Source: Acidobacteriaceae bacterium
GTDB taxonomy: Bacteria; Acidobacteriota; Terriglobia; Terriglobales; Acidobacteriaceae
Assembly (NCBI GenBank): GCA_003134855.1
Contig: PLCS01000009.1
Span: 80,327 to 144,326, forward strand
Direction of reading: 5' to 3'
DNA: 64,000 bases
The notes under the pieces are model-generated. The model was not told the DNA's origin and searched no databases. It worked only from the letters and a program-made list of their open reading frames with translations. A program made the translations under genes and the position numbers. Each line of letters opens with the position of its first letter. Position 1 is the first letter of the stretch. Shown here one piece after another: positions 1-8,607 of this stretch.

Positions 1-1
1 C

Positions 2-121
2 TCCGGCCGGCGCGTGGCCGTGCTTGTAGGCGGCGGCCTTCAGGTCTTCGAACTGCCCCCGCCTCCGCCGCTTCCCGCTCCGGCGATCCTCGCCCCCACC
101 GCTCGCCAGCCGGGCCGCTGA
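2..121 (+). CDS. C-terminal tail of an upstream gene (partial)
   Basis: An open frame enters from the left edge and stops at 119-121. The visible 39 residues begin with a short hydrophobic stretch (VAVLVGGGLQVFELPPP), followed by a proline- and alanine-rich tail. Its position just before a PP2C phosphatase on the same strand would suit an FHA-domain or Ser/Thr-kinase gene, but nothing in the fragment proves this. It is short and GC-rich, so it could be a chance frame. Confidence 0.3.
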   Translation, partial: SGRRVAVLVGGGLQVFELPPPPPLPAPAILAPTARQPGR

Positions 122-180
122 GCGGGATTAAGTCTGCGTCCGGCTGCAAACCGTGTAAACTGAACTGCGGGAGAGTATTC

Positions 181-990
181 TTGTCCACCGATCTTGTACG
201 CTACGCGGCTGCCGCGGTTTCCGATGTCGGCAGCAAACGCGCCTCCAATGAAGATGCATTCGGGCTTTCCGCCGAGTACGGAGTCTATGTTGTCTGTGAC
301 GGCATGGGCGGCGCCGCGGCTGGCGAGATCGCCAGCTCCATGGCTGTTGACGAAGTGCTGCGCCGGCTCAGTGCCCGCGCCGAGCCGGGGGCCGAGGCCG
401 TACCGCTCGAAGATGTGATCGACGATGCCATCCGCGCCGCCAACGAGTCCATCCATTCCCGCGCCATGAAAGACCTCCAGCTCAGCGGCATGGGAACCAC
501 GCTGGTGGGCCTGGTGACCGAAGGGCGGCGCGTGCTGGTCTTCAACGTCGGCGACAGCCGCTGTTACCTGATGCGCACTCTGAGCCCGGAGCCGAGCAGC
601 CCGGAGCAAAGTGGACAAGAGCCGAGCACTCCCGGTCAGAGAACATTGGTACAGATCAGCCTCGATCACTCGCTGGTGGAGGAGCAGGTGCGGATGGGCC
701 GCATGACCCACGAGGAGGCGCTGCACTCCAACTACCGCAACGTGATCACCCGCGCGCTGGGCACCCAGCCGTCGGTCGAGCCGGATATCTTCGAGTTGGA
801 AGCCGCGCCCGGCGACATCTTCCTGCTCTGCTCGGACGGGTTGACGGGCGAAGTCAGCGACGAGCAGATTGAATCCATGCTCGTGGCCGATCTGCCTCTC
901 GAAGAACACTGCGTCCGCCTGGTGGACGCCGCCAACCAGGCCGGCGGCCACGACAACATCACCTGCCTGCTGGTGCGCGTCGAGGGCTAG
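181..990 (+). CDS. PP2C-family Ser/Thr protein phosphatase
   Basis: Predicted soluble metal-dependent phosphatase of 269 aa that removes phosphate from Ser/Thr on proteins, the counterpart of bacterial Hanks-type kinases. The PP2C motifs are present in order: SNEDAF near residue 22, CDGMGG near 40 with the metal-binding Asp, GMGTTL near 102, GDSRCYL near 125, DHSLVEEQVRMG near 161, CSDGL near 219 and GGHDNIT near 256. Length fits a stand-alone bacterial PP2C domain with no membrane segment. The start is TTG at 181 behind GGGAGAG. An insert rich in S/E/P/Q/G at about 137-155 is unusual in the loop between motifs. No kinase gene is visible in the window. Confidence 0.93.
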   Translation: MSTDLVRYAAAAVSDVGSKRASNEDAFGLSAEYGVYVVCDGMGGAAAGEIASSMAVDEVLRRLSARAEPGAEAVPLEDVIDDAIRAANESIHSRAMKDLQLSGMGTTLVGLVTEGRRVLVFNVGDSRCYLMRTLSPEPSSPEQSGQEPSTPGQRTLVQISLDHSLVEEQVRMGRMTHEEALHSNYRNVITRALGTQPSVEPDIFELEAAPGDIFLLCSDGLTGEVSDEQIESMLVADLPLEEHCVRLVDAANQAGGHDNITCLLVRVEG

Positions 991-1056
991 CGGCGGGCGC
1001 TGGCGGATTCCTCTCTGGCAACGGAAGGAAGACGCAAATTCTGTGCGCCCAGAGAA

Positions 1057-1083
1057 CAGAAAGGATTCTATGCATCCTTTCTG
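1057..1083. promoter_or_regulatory. Perfect 10-bp inverted repeat before the HTH gene
   Basis: CAGAAAGGAT (1057-1066) and ATCCTTTCTG (1074-1083) form a perfect inverted repeat around a 7-nt spacer, ending 18 nt before the ATG of the HTH gene. It could be an operator for self-regulation by that protein or a small hairpin in the leader; the sequence alone does not decide. Confidence 0.45.
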
Positions 1084-1101
1084 TGATTTAGAGGGTCGAA
1101 G

Positions 1102-1479
1102 ATGAACACGAGTAAAGTCAGAATCGCGACGGGCTCTGCCGAGGAGTTTTTCGACCGTGTGCGAAGCCACGCCGCAAAGCTCGATCGCGGCCAAGCCATC
1201 GCGCCGACGATCTCCATCACATTTGAAGATCCATTGGAACTGCTGAATGTGCTTACCGCCGAACGGGTTCGCCTGTTGCGGCGGGCCAAGTCCGGTTCGC
1301 AGCCCATTACTGAGTTGGCTACAGGACTCAAACGGGATCTGCGGGCAGTCAGCCGCGATGTGGTGCGCCTGGAGAAGGCCGGACTGCTGCGTACCAGCTA
1401 TCGCGTCAATCCAGGGCACGGCAGATACAAAGTCGTTGAGCCGGTCGCAAGGGAGTACAACCTTACAGCCAATTTGTAA
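1102..1479 (+). CDS. Winged-HTH transcriptional regulator
   Basis: Predicted DNA-binding protein of 125 aa. The C-terminal half reads as a winged helix-turn-helix (VLTAERVRLLRRAKSG, then ITELATGLKRDLRAVSRDV, then LEKAGLL), as in MarR/ArsR-like and antitoxin-type regulators that pair with small toxins. No toxin gene sits directly upstream; the next gene, 52 nt downstream, encodes an AlbA_2-domain protein. ATG at 1102 follows AGAGGGTCGAAG. A perfect inverted repeat at 1057-1083 suggests autoregulation. The fold is well supported; the target and partner are inferred only. Confidence 0.75.
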   Translation: MNTSKVRIATGSAEEFFDRVRSHAAKLDRGQAIAPTISITFEDPLELLNVLTAERVRLLRRAKSGSQPITELATGLKRDLRAVSRDVVRLEKAGLLRTSYRVNPGHGRYKVVEPVAREYNLTANL

Positions 1480-1531
1480 GCGCACAAGATAGGCCCATAA
1501 CCGCCAAGCCTTTGTCGATCTTGGAGACTCT

Positions 1532-2983
1532 ATGCACAGCTTTAGTCCCTTTCAAAAGCCATTTGATGAAATCGCTACCGCCGACCTTGGAGTACTGAAA
1601 ATAACCGTCGAAGGGTGGTACATGGAGTACAAACAATCTCAGTCGGGTACGTCTACAATCGCGAAATCCATCAGCGCTTTTGCAAATACGTACGGAGGAT
1701 GGCTCTTTTATGGTATTGAAGAAGACAAGGAAGGTAAGCGCACAGCCGGTGCCTTTCCTGGCATTCCAATCTCAGAGGTTCCACAATACGAAGAATGGAT
1801 AACGCAAGCTGATGCCTTACATGTGAGTCCACCCGCTTTTTTCGAACATCGTGTCCTAAACGGTCCGGAACCTGCAATTGGTCTCCCCGTGAACCGTGCA
1901 GTGATTATGATTCATGTCCCTGTTGGAAATGATGCTCCGTACATCCATTCAACCGGGAGAATCTATCGTCGTATTGCAGATTCCTCCGATCCTACACATG
2001 AAACAGATCGGCACTTCCTGGACTTACTATGGCAGCGAGGAAGTAATGCTCGTGCTCGTTTTAGGGGTTTTTTGGAAAAGGAGAGGCCAAATTCAGAAGA
2101 ATTTGATAAAGGGTGTGCGTATCTGAAGCTTCATTTCTTTGCTGATCCGTGGGGTGACCGTGACCTCCATTCAAATCTCACGTTTAGGAAATTCGCTGAG
2201 ATAATGAAGAATCCTGATCCAATACCCTTTGATAGCACATATACGTCTGCACTCGGAATGGTCGCGCGACAAACCAAAGACAATGATTGTTGGCGAAATG
2301 TCTTCAAATGGGAATATCGTTCGAACTGTGCGCAGGAGATCACGATTCCTCTAAACACGTCCTATATAGATGGCCCTGAACAAATGCACATATTCCTTGA
2401 GGGGTACGATATGTGCGATGGATTCTCCATAGAATGCTATCAGAAACAAATCCGAAACGTTTACGTCGTTGACCTCTCGTTTCTTTTTGAGATACTGTTG
2501 TCGATCTTTCAAAGACTGTTCGACCTACATGCGGCAGATAGCGCTAAATGGCCTCTCTGGATGAAAATACAACTATTTGGCATAAAGAGGCACGTGCCAT
2601 TCTTGGATACAGTAGATTATCTTAACTTCGTGAAAGAGTATGGGTTTCCGGTAGTTCAAGATAATGATGCTGTTATCCCTGCTGGACTCGATCCTGATGC
2701 GTGCATCAACATAAAGCCTTCCAAGGCAGAAGTTACGGACTCTGAAGATCTACCTGAACGGATGCAGTTTTCTATTGGGCAAGCATGGATCACAACTTTC
2801 ATGATTGGAAGGGCATTTGGCATCCCCGCTATTGCATTTGGATCGGACCTTGATTCTGGCTCTGGAGAAACGGAAGAATCATTTTCTGTGGTGACTGACA
2901 ACCTTCTTGGGATGGGGAAAAAGGCGCGAGCGGCAGCGAATCTACGACTTCAGCGAAAGCGGGAGCAATCTAATTATGGCTAA
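1532..2983 (+). CDS. AlbA_2 / Schlafen-type putative DNA-binding protein
   Basis: A 483-aa protein with an N-terminal AlbA_2 (Schlafen AlbA-like) domain at about residues 20-165. Marks are MEYKQS, ISAFANTYGGWLFYGIEED and, later, a VIMIHVPVGNDAPYIH strand that ends in the YRRIAD motif typical of this fold. The remaining 300 residues resemble nothing I recognise; they hold an aromatic and basic central part and a hydrophobic stretch at 310-330. Related proteins act as transcription factors, nucleases or defence components, so function is open. Base composition is clearly lower in GC than the flanking PP2C and MFS genes, with many AAA/AAT/ATA codons, which points to recent acquisition. It probably forms a unit with the HTH gene. 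Confidence 0.75.
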   Translation: MHSFSPFQKPFDEIATADLGVLKITVEGWYMEYKQSQSGTSTIAKSISAFANTYGGWLFYGIEEDKEGKRTAGAFPGIPISEVPQYEEWITQADALHVSPPAFFEHRVLNGPEPAIGLPVNRAVIMIHVPVGNDAPYIHSTGRIYRRIADSSDPTHETDRHFLDLLWQRGSNARARFRGFLEKERPNSEEFDKGCAYLKLHFFADPWGDRDLHSNLTFRKFAEIMKNPDPIPFDSTYTSALGMVARQTKDNDCWRNVFKWEYRSNCAQEITIPLNTSYIDGPEQMHIFLEGYDMCDGFSIECYQKQIRNVYVVDLSFLFEILLSIFQRLFDLHAADSAKWPLWMKIQLFGIKRHVPFLDTVDYLNFVKEYGFPVVQDNDAVIPAGLDPDACINIKPSKAEVTDSEDLPERMQFSIGQAWITTFMIGRAFGIPAIAFGSDLDSGSGETEESFSVVTDNLLGMGKKARAAANLRLQRKREQSNYG

Positions 2984-2997
2984 ATTCACCCGCCGCA

Positions 2998-4572
2998 TCA
3001 ATCGTGCCTCTTGACCCGCTGAAAGAGCAGTAGCAGCGGGATGCAGGCGAGCGCGAGAATGGCGATCAGGCGGAAGTTATCGGCGTAGGCCATCAGGGCC
3101 GACTGCTGTTGCACGCTGCGGTAAATCATGCCGAGAGCCTTATGTTGCGCGGTGACCATGTCCTCGCCCTGGGAAAAGAGCCGGGCCTGCAAGCCGCGCG
3201 CCAGCCCGCTTGCCAGAGGAGATCCGGCGTCCGCCGCCAGCGTACTCTGATGAATCTGCGCGCCGCGCACCAGCATGGCCATTACGACGGAGATGCCGAT
3301 GGAGCCGCCGACCGAGCGCACCAGGTTGTAGATGCCGGTGGCGTTGCCCATCTCCTGCTTGCGCAGGCGGCTCAGCGTGATGGTGGTCAGCGGGACGAAG
3401 ATGAAGCCCATCGCGAAGCCGTTGAGAATGTTGGGCACGACGACCGAAGACATTCCGATCTCCAGGCTGATGTTGCCCAGCATCCAGGTGGATGCGCCGA
3501 GCAGCGCAAATCCGAAGGCCATCAGCAGGCGGGCGTCGAACTTGCGGACCAAGAGGCCCACCATCACCATCGAAGCCATGGCGCCGAGGCCGCGCGGGCT
3601 GACCGAGAGGCCGCTTTGCAGCGCCGAATAGCCCATCAGCGTTTGCAGAAACAGCGGCAGCATCGCCGTGGCGGCATAGAGAACGAAGCCGTAGGTGCAG
3701 GTAATCAGCGTTCCCATGGCAAAGTTGCGGTCGCGGAAGATGCGCAACTGCACGATCGGATCGCGGTCCGTCAGTTCGCGGACGATGAATGCAACCAGCG
3801 CCAGCGTGGATGCGGCAGCCGTCCAGCAAATCCATGGAGCGGCGAACCAGTCGGCCTCCTGGCCTTTGTCCAGAACTAACTGCAACGTTCCCAGCCAGAG
3901 CGCCATGAGGCCAAAGCCGAGATAATCGATCGCTCCGTGAAAGGCCTTGCGCAGATAGGGCGGGTCTTCGACGTAGAGGTTGACCATGATGAGGGCCAGG
4001 ATGCCGATGGGAAGATTGATGTAGAAGATCCAGCGCCAGGAGTAGCTGTCGGTGATCCATCCGCCGAGGGTGGGGCCGATGATGGGGGCGACGATGACGC
4101 CGACGCCAAAAGCGGCCATCGCCGTGCCGTGCTGGCGGGGGGGAAAGCTCTCCAGCAGGATAGATTGCGCCAGCGGCTGCATTCCGCCGCCGCCGATGCC
4201 TTGCAGAACCCGCGCCACAATCAGCATGGGCATGGTCAGTGCCACGCCGCAGAGCAGCGAGGCCAGCGTGAACAGCAGAATGGAAATCAAAAGCAGTTTC
4301 TTACGGCCGATGCGGCGCGCGATCCAACCGGCGGCGGGCAGCATGATGGCATTCGCGACCAGATAGCTGGTCAGAACCCAGGTCGATTCGTCAGTCGAGG
4401 CGGATAGGCTGCCGGCGATGTGCGGCAGCGCGACGTTGGCCACCGAGGAGTCGAGCACCACCATGAAGGTGGCCAGCATCACCGACCCGGCAATGGTCCA
4501 CGGATTCGCCTTGGGCTTCCAGGCGTGTTCTTCGGCCTCCGTAAGTCGATGCGTATTGCCGGCGGCGCTCAT
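2998..4572 (-). CDS. DHA2-family (EmrB/QacA-type) multidrug exporter
   Basis: Inner-membrane drug:proton antiporter of 524 aa, the usual DHA2 size with about 14 transmembrane helices. Family marks include VVLDSSVANVALPHI in helix 1, WVLTSYLVANAIMLPAAGW, the loop motif GWIARRIGRKK, GIGGGGMQPLAQSIL and GPTLGGWITDSYSWRWIFY. It stands alone: no EmrA adaptor or TolC-like channel is adjacent, so the substrate cannot be inferred. Its stop lies 14 nt from the stop of the convergent AlbA_2 gene, with no obvious terminator between. Confidence 0.93.
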   Translation of the reverse strand: MSAAGNTHRLTEAEEHAWKPKANPWTIAGSVMLATFMVVLDSSVANVALPHIAGSLSASTDESTWVLTSYLVANAIMLPAAGWIARRIGRKKLLLISILLFTLASLLCGVALTMPMLIVARVLQGIGGGGMQPLAQSILLESFPPRQHGTAMAAFGVGVIVAPIIGPTLGGWITDSYSWRWIFYINLPIGILALIMVNLYVEDPPYLRKAFHGAIDYLGFGLMALWLGTLQLVLDKGQEADWFAAPWICWTAAASTLALVAFIVRELTDRDPIVQLRIFRDRNFAMGTLITCTYGFVLYAATAMLPLFLQTLMGYSALQSGLSVSPRGLGAMASMVMVGLLVRKFDARLLMAFGFALLGASTWMLGNISLEIGMSSVVVPNILNGFAMGFIFVPLTTITLSRLRKQEMGNATGIYNLVRSVGGSIGISVVMAMLVRGAQIHQSTLAADAGSPLASGLARGLQARLFSQGEDMVTAQHKALGMIYRSVQQQSALMAYADNFRLIAILALACIPLLLLFQRVKRHD

Positions 4573-4743
4573 CCGGCTCTCCGATCCAGCCGGTCAAGAT
4601 GCAGCGCTGGAAGCGGCGGGCGGCGGGCTTTCAGTTGAACTGTCCGCATATTCAGTTCAGTATACGCGACCGTCATCCACAGCCAGCGTTGACGGGGCGC
4701 GGCGGCGTGAGTATTCTGCGGAAGGTGGAGGAACTACATAGTT

Positions 4744-6276
4744 ATGAACAGACGTGACTTGCTGAAATCACTGGGCGGCGCGTATTCCGCCCTGGCGCTG
4801 TCAAGATTTGCCAAAGCCCAGGCTGCGCAATTCAATAACTTCCTGGGAACAAGATCTTCTTTACAGGGCTACCGGATTCCTGACTGGTTCCGCGACGCGA
4901 AGTTCGGCATCTGGTCGCACTGGGGTCCGCAGTCGGCTATCGAGGATGGAGATTGGTACGCCCGCAATATGTACATCCAGGGACAGGAGCAATACAACTA
5001 CCATGTGGAAACATACGGCCATCCCTCCAAGGTCGGCTACAAGGATCTGGTGAATGACTGGAAGGCCGCCAAATGGGACCCGGAACACCTGATGGGCCTG
5101 TACAAGAAGGCCGGGGCAAAGTACTTCGTCAGCATGGGAGTTCACCACGATAATTTCGATCTTTGGGACTCGAAGTACACGCGCTGGAATGCCGTCAACA
5201 TGGGACCGAAGAGAGACATTGTCGGAACCTGGCAAAAAGCGGCGCGCAAGCAGGGTTTACGCTTCGGCGTCAGCGAGCATCTCTGGATTAGCTACAAGTG
5301 GTGGGCGGTGAGCCACGGCGCCGACAAGACCGGGCCTCTGGCCGGCGTTCCCTATGATGGCGCCGACCCGAAGTACGCGGACCTCTATCATGACGCCGAC
5401 TGCGCCCGGCTCATGGACAAACTGGATTGGAGCGACAACGATATTCCCGAATCGTGGAAGCGGCATTACCTTGACCGCATGACCGACCTCATCGACAAAT
5501 ATCAGCCCGATTTTCTGTACACCGACGGGCATCTTCCCTTCGAGGATGTTGGCCTGAAGATGGTGGCCCATCTTTACAACGTCAGCGCGCAGTTGCACGG
5601 CGGCCGGACCGAGGCGGTGTATACCGCCAAGGATGCCGTGGATTGCGCCATAGGCACCTGCCTGCTGGACCACGAGCGCGGCGTCAGCGATGCTATCGCG
5701 GCAAACCCGTGGCAAACCGACACCTGCATCGGCCAATGGCATTACAAGCGCGGCCAGCAATATAAGACGGCCAAGAAGGTGATCGACCTGCTGGCCGACA
5801 TTGTGAGCAAGAACGGCAACCTGCTGCTGAATTTCCCGCTGCCCAACTCGGGCGAGCTGGATTATCAGGAGAGGGTCGTTCTGGACGGCATCACCGCGTG
5901 GATGGCGGTGAACAGCGAAGGCATCCATGCCACGCGCCCGTGGAAGATATACGGCGAAGGCCCCTCGACCAAGACTAAAATCGAGACCGGAAACTTCAAC
6001 GAGGACAAACAGAAGGATCTCACCGCCGAGGACGTTCGCTTCACCACCAAAGGCAGCATGCTCTACGCCTTCGTGATGGGCTGGCCGGAGAATGCGGCAG
6101 TGATCAACGCGCTCGGACTCGCCAGTCCGCAGAATCCCGGCAAGATTCAACGAGTGGAATTGCTGGGCGGCAAGGGCGATCTCAAGTGGAAGCAGGACGA
6201 AGCAGGATTGAAGGTTGAAATGCCCGCGGAAAAAATCTCCGATGTCGCGATCACGCTGAAGGTCGAACTGGCATAG
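4744..6276 (+). CDS. Secreted alpha-L-fucosidase (GH29)
   Basis: Glycoside hydrolase family 29 exo-fucosidase, 510 aa. The N-terminus (MNRRDLLKSLGG then ALALSRFAKAQA) is a twin-arginine signal, so it should be exported folded. GH29 marks follow: RDAKFGIWSHWGPQS, YFVSMGVHHDNFDLWDSKY and LIDKYQPDFLYTDGHLPFED, whose Asp (about residue 260) is the expected nucleophile, then KNGNLLLNFPLP. The C-terminal 100 residues form the beta-sandwich. The activity is release of terminal fucose from glycans by a retaining mechanism. GGAGGAAC lies 7 nt upstream of the ATG. It appears to be monocistronic. Confidence 0.92.
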   Translation: MNRRDLLKSLGGAYSALALSRFAKAQAAQFNNFLGTRSSLQGYRIPDWFRDAKFGIWSHWGPQSAIEDGDWYARNMYIQGQEQYNYHVETYGHPSKVGYKDLVNDWKAAKWDPEHLMGLYKKAGAKYFVSMGVHHDNFDLWDSKYTRWNAVNMGPKRDIVGTWQKAARKQGLRFGVSEHLWISYKWWAVSHGADKTGPLAGVPYDGADPKYADLYHDADCARLMDKLDWSDNDIPESWKRHYLDRMTDLIDKYQPDFLYTDGHLPFEDVGLKMVAHLYNVSAQLHGGRTEAVYTAKDAVDCAIGTCLLDHERGVSDAIAANPWQTDTCIGQWHYKRGQQYKTAKKVIDLLADIVSKNGNLLLNFPLPNSGELDYQERVVLDGITAWMAVNSEGIHATRPWKIYGEGPSTKTKIETGNFNEDKQKDLTAEDVRFTTKGSMLYAFVMGWPENAAVINALGLASPQNPGKIQRVELLGGKGDLKWKQDEAGLKVEMPAEKISDVAITLKVELA

Positions 6277-6368
6277 CATTTCCTCCGGGGCTCAATCGGT
6301 ATATGATTCTTGCGGCGGCGATTCGCGCCGATAGGAAGAGTGTTTGCAAGAGAGCGGGAGGAAGAGCG

Positions 6369-7262
6369 ATGAAAGACAAGCACAAGAAGAAGCACCCGGA
6401 AGCTGATCTGGCGACGACGCCTTCAAATGGCAATCAGAAGCACGGCGACCTGCCGGCGCCCGTGCTGGGCAATGCCGAGACACTGCACCTCGGAAAAGAC
6501 TGCGACTACGAAAAAGAGCTGAGGCGCTTGCAGGTCGAGCTCGTCAAGCTGCAGGAGTGGGTTAAGCAGGAAGGCCTGCGGGTTGTGATTCTGTTTGAGG
6601 GCCGTGATGCGGCGGGCAAGGGCGGCGCGATCAAGCGGATCACCGAATCGCTGAATCCACGCGTATGCCGGGTGGTGGCTCTAGGCACGCCCACGGAGCG
6701 CGAAAAAACGCAGTGGTACTTCCAGAGATATGTTCCCCACCTGCCCGCGGCCGGCGAGATGGTGCTCTTCGATCGCAGTTGGTATAACCGGGCGGGCGTC
6801 GAACACGTGATGGGCTTCTGCACCGAGGCGCAGTATCAGGAGTTCTTTCAGAGCTGCCCTGAGTTTGAGCGCATGTTGCAGCGTTCCGGGATTCGGCTCA
6901 TCAAGTACTGGTTCTCGGTCAGCGACGAGGAGCAGGAGCGGCGCTTCCAGGATCGCATGAAGAATCCCACCAAGCGCTGGAAGCTGAGTCCGATGGATCT
7001 CGAATCACGCAAGCATTGGGCCGAGTACTCACGCGCCAAGGACGAGATGTTCGCGGTGACTGACACCAAAATGTCTCCGTGGTTTGTCGTGAATGCGGAA
7101 GACAAAAAATGCGCCCGGCTGAACGTGATCCGCCATCTGCTCTCGCAGTTCGTCTATCGCGATCTGACGCCCGCGCCGCTGGAACTGCCCAAGCTGGAAA
7201 AGTCGAAGTACGTGCGTCCGCCGATCCAGGAGCAGAACTTCATTCCGCAGGTTTACCGGTAG
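6369..7262 (+). CDS. ppk2: Polyphosphate kinase 2 (PPK2)
   Basis: Transfers phosphate between polyphosphate and nucleotides. The 297-aa protein matches single-domain PPK2. Visible motifs are the Walker A loop FEGRDAAGKGGAIKR, the NPR/R basic segment around TESLNPRVCRVVALG, QWYFQRYVPHLPAAGE and the lid signature FDRSWYNRAGVEHVMGF, then KYWFSVSDEEQERRF. ATG at 6369 is preferred over 6303 because GGGAGGAAG sits just before it; the first 20 residues are Lys-rich and variable. Sequence does not settle ADP/GDP or AMP preference. It is followed by the MITE-like element at 7304. Confidence 0.93.
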   Translation: MKDKHKKKHPEADLATTPSNGNQKHGDLPAPVLGNAETLHLGKDCDYEKELRRLQVELVKLQEWVKQEGLRVVILFEGRDAAGKGGAIKRITESLNPRVCRVVALGTPTEREKTQWYFQRYVPHLPAAGEMVLFDRSWYNRAGVEHVMGFCTEAQYQEFFQSCPEFERMLQRSGIRLIKYWFSVSDEEQERRFQDRMKNPTKRWKLSPMDLESRKHWAEYSRAKDEMFAVTDTKMSPWFVVNAEDKKCARLNVIRHLLSQFVYRDLTPAPLELPKLEKSKYVRPPIQEQNFIPQVYR

Positions 7263-7848
7263 GGGGCCCGCGGGAACTGTTCGTTCCAACAGCTTTTCCG
7301 ATAGGGCCTGTTCACACTACCCTGGTGGGCGGCGACGGGAGCCAATTTTTCTCAGATCGAGGAATGAGGAGTGACGGATACCGGGTGTATCCGAGCGACG
7401 ATGGACGAAGAGCTGGGGAAAATTGGCCCCGTCCCTTCGGGCTGCTGCGAAAATCCGGCCATACTTCATTCTCGCCCTCGACGGTGGACCCGCCACAGCC
7501 TTCGGGCTCGGCTTCGTCTACACCCCACGAACGAAGACCTGTCCGTGGGGACCCCGGTCTGGCCGGATTTTCGCTGGCAGCGCCACCCGCCGGGGTAGTG
7601 TGAACAGGCCCTAATACAGGAATCGTTCGCCTTGCCGCGCGAATCAAAGAGGTGTATCCAACTCCTCATGAACAAAGCTGGTTGAAAGTTGGGTCTTCTC
7701 CATCTTTTTCGTCATAGCACGCAGGGGTTGGTTTACCATTTCGCAAGTTAGCCACCGCTTCGCGGTGATAGCGAGTTAGCAAGTTAGCTGGTTCATTGCC
7801 GGAGTAACTTGCAGAACGAGTCGGGCTGCTCCCGAGGAGCGTACATTC
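7263..7848. other. Gene-free interval holding a MITE-like element
   Basis: Between ppk2 and the nitroreductase gene there is no credible coding sequence. The interval holds the 308-bp inverted-repeat element, then a short region with the direct words CAAGTTAGC/GAGTTAGC/AAGTTAGC around 7743-7790 and a small CACCGC-TTC-GCGGTG hairpin near 7754. Confidence 0.7.
7304..7611. mobile_element. 308-bp MITE-like element with TA flanks
   Basis: GGGCCTGTTCACACTACCC at 7304-7322 is matched by its reverse complement at 7593-7611; with a few mismatches the similarity runs about 30 bp inward. A TA dinucleotide lies immediately outside each end (7302-7303 and 7612-7613), as expected for TA-targeting IS630/mariner-type elements. 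Two nested internal inverted repeats are present: 7334-7350 with 7417-7433, and 7447-7460 with 7561-7574. No transposase or convincing gene is inside. A TA is weak evidence for target duplication; the long inverted ends are strong evidence for an element. Confidence 0.7.
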
Positions 7849-8472
7849 ATGACCTTATCTGCAATTGAAGTAGACCACTTGAAGCAAGCTACGACGATCG
7901 AGGGCGTCTTGTCGGTCATTGTTGGCCGCTGGAGCGCGCGCTCCTTTGCCGACCGCGAGGTCAGCCCCGCCGATCTGGCCAAAGTCTTTGAAGCCGCCCG
8001 CTGGTCCGCCTCGTCCTACAACGAGCAGCCCTGGCGCTTCCTCGTCGGCCGGCGCGGCTCATCGACCTACGAGAAGATCTTCTCGACTCTGGGCGGCTTC
8101 AATCGGGATTGGGCCGGCGCCGCGCCGGTGCTGATTCTGGGGGCGGCGAGCACAACGTTCAGCCACAACGGCTCCTCCAACGCTTACGCGCTTTATGACC
8201 TGGGGGCGGCCGCCGCAGCACTAACGCTGCAAGCCAGCGCGCTGGGACTCAGGACTCACTCGATGGCCGGCTTCGACCATGCCGCGGCCCGTCAGCTCTT
8301 TCAAATTCCAGACGGCTACCATCTCGGCGCGGTGATCGCGCTGGGCTACCAGGGCGAACCCTCCGCCCTGGTCCAAGAGAATCTGATTGCTCAGGAGATT
8401 GTGCCGCGCACTCGCAAGCCCTTGAGCGAGTTCGTTTTATCAGAATGGGGCGTACCGGCGGAACTGGGCTGA
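7849..8472 (+). CDS. Nitroreductase-family flavoprotein
   Basis: FMN-dependent NAD(P)H oxidoreductase of 207 aa. Family marks are RWSARSFADREVS (phosphate-binding Arg cluster near residue 26), AARWSASSYNEQPWRFLV, the alanine-rich helix YDLGAAAAALTLQASALGLRTH and HLGAVIALGYQGEP. Members reduce nitro-compounds, quinones or enals; the physiological substrate cannot be named. ATG at 7849 has GAGGAG 11 nt upstream. It is unrelated in detail to the second nitroreductase at 36214. The downstream side carries the TGGGGCACC repeat. Confidence 0.9.
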   Translation: MTLSAIEVDHLKQATTIEGVLSVIVGRWSARSFADREVSPADLAKVFEAARWSASSYNEQPWRFLVGRRGSSTYEKIFSTLGGFNRDWAGAAPVLILGAASTTFSHNGSSNAYALYDLGAAAAALTLQASALGLRTHSMAGFDHAAARQLFQIPDGYHLGAVIALGYQGEPSALVQENLIAQEIVPRTRKPLSEFVLSEWGVPAELG

Positions 8473-8548
8473 TCCGGCTGGGCCGGTTGGGGTTCTGATA
8501 TCCCATCCTAGCCGCAAAAACAAAGACGCGGCGAGGGTGGGGCACCAA
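8471..8548 (+). repeat. Acidobacterial TGGGGCACC intergenic hairpin repeat, copy 1
   Basis: A lead-in GATCCGGCTGGGCCGG is followed by a hairpin whose arms read CCCATCCTAGCCGC and GCGGCGAGGGTGGGG, with an A-rich loop. The hairpin core reappears nearly unchanged at 24833-24878. It begins directly after the nitroreductase stop and could terminate transcription. Confidence 0.7.
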
Positions 8549-8559
8549 CAATCTGAGGT

Positions 8560-8607
8560 GATCCGGCTAGGCGAGTTGGGTTTCTGGTTTCCCAGGTCTG
8601 AAAATCC
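8560..8607 (+). repeat. Hairpin repeat copy 2, left part (split by an insertion)
   Basis: The lead-in GATCCGGCTAGGCGAGTTGG repeats that of copy 1, then CCCAGGTCT forms the left arm. The right arm AGACCTGGG continues at 9477-9485 after the 861-bp insertion. Removing the insertion and one GAAAATCC restores a perfect 9-bp stem with an 8-nt loop. Confidence 0.65.

Noticed and set aside
40..1485. Long minus-strand open frame across the PP2C and HTH genes
   Set aside because: It is antisense to two genes with clear motifs on the plus strand and has no family pattern; high GC commonly keeps such frames open.
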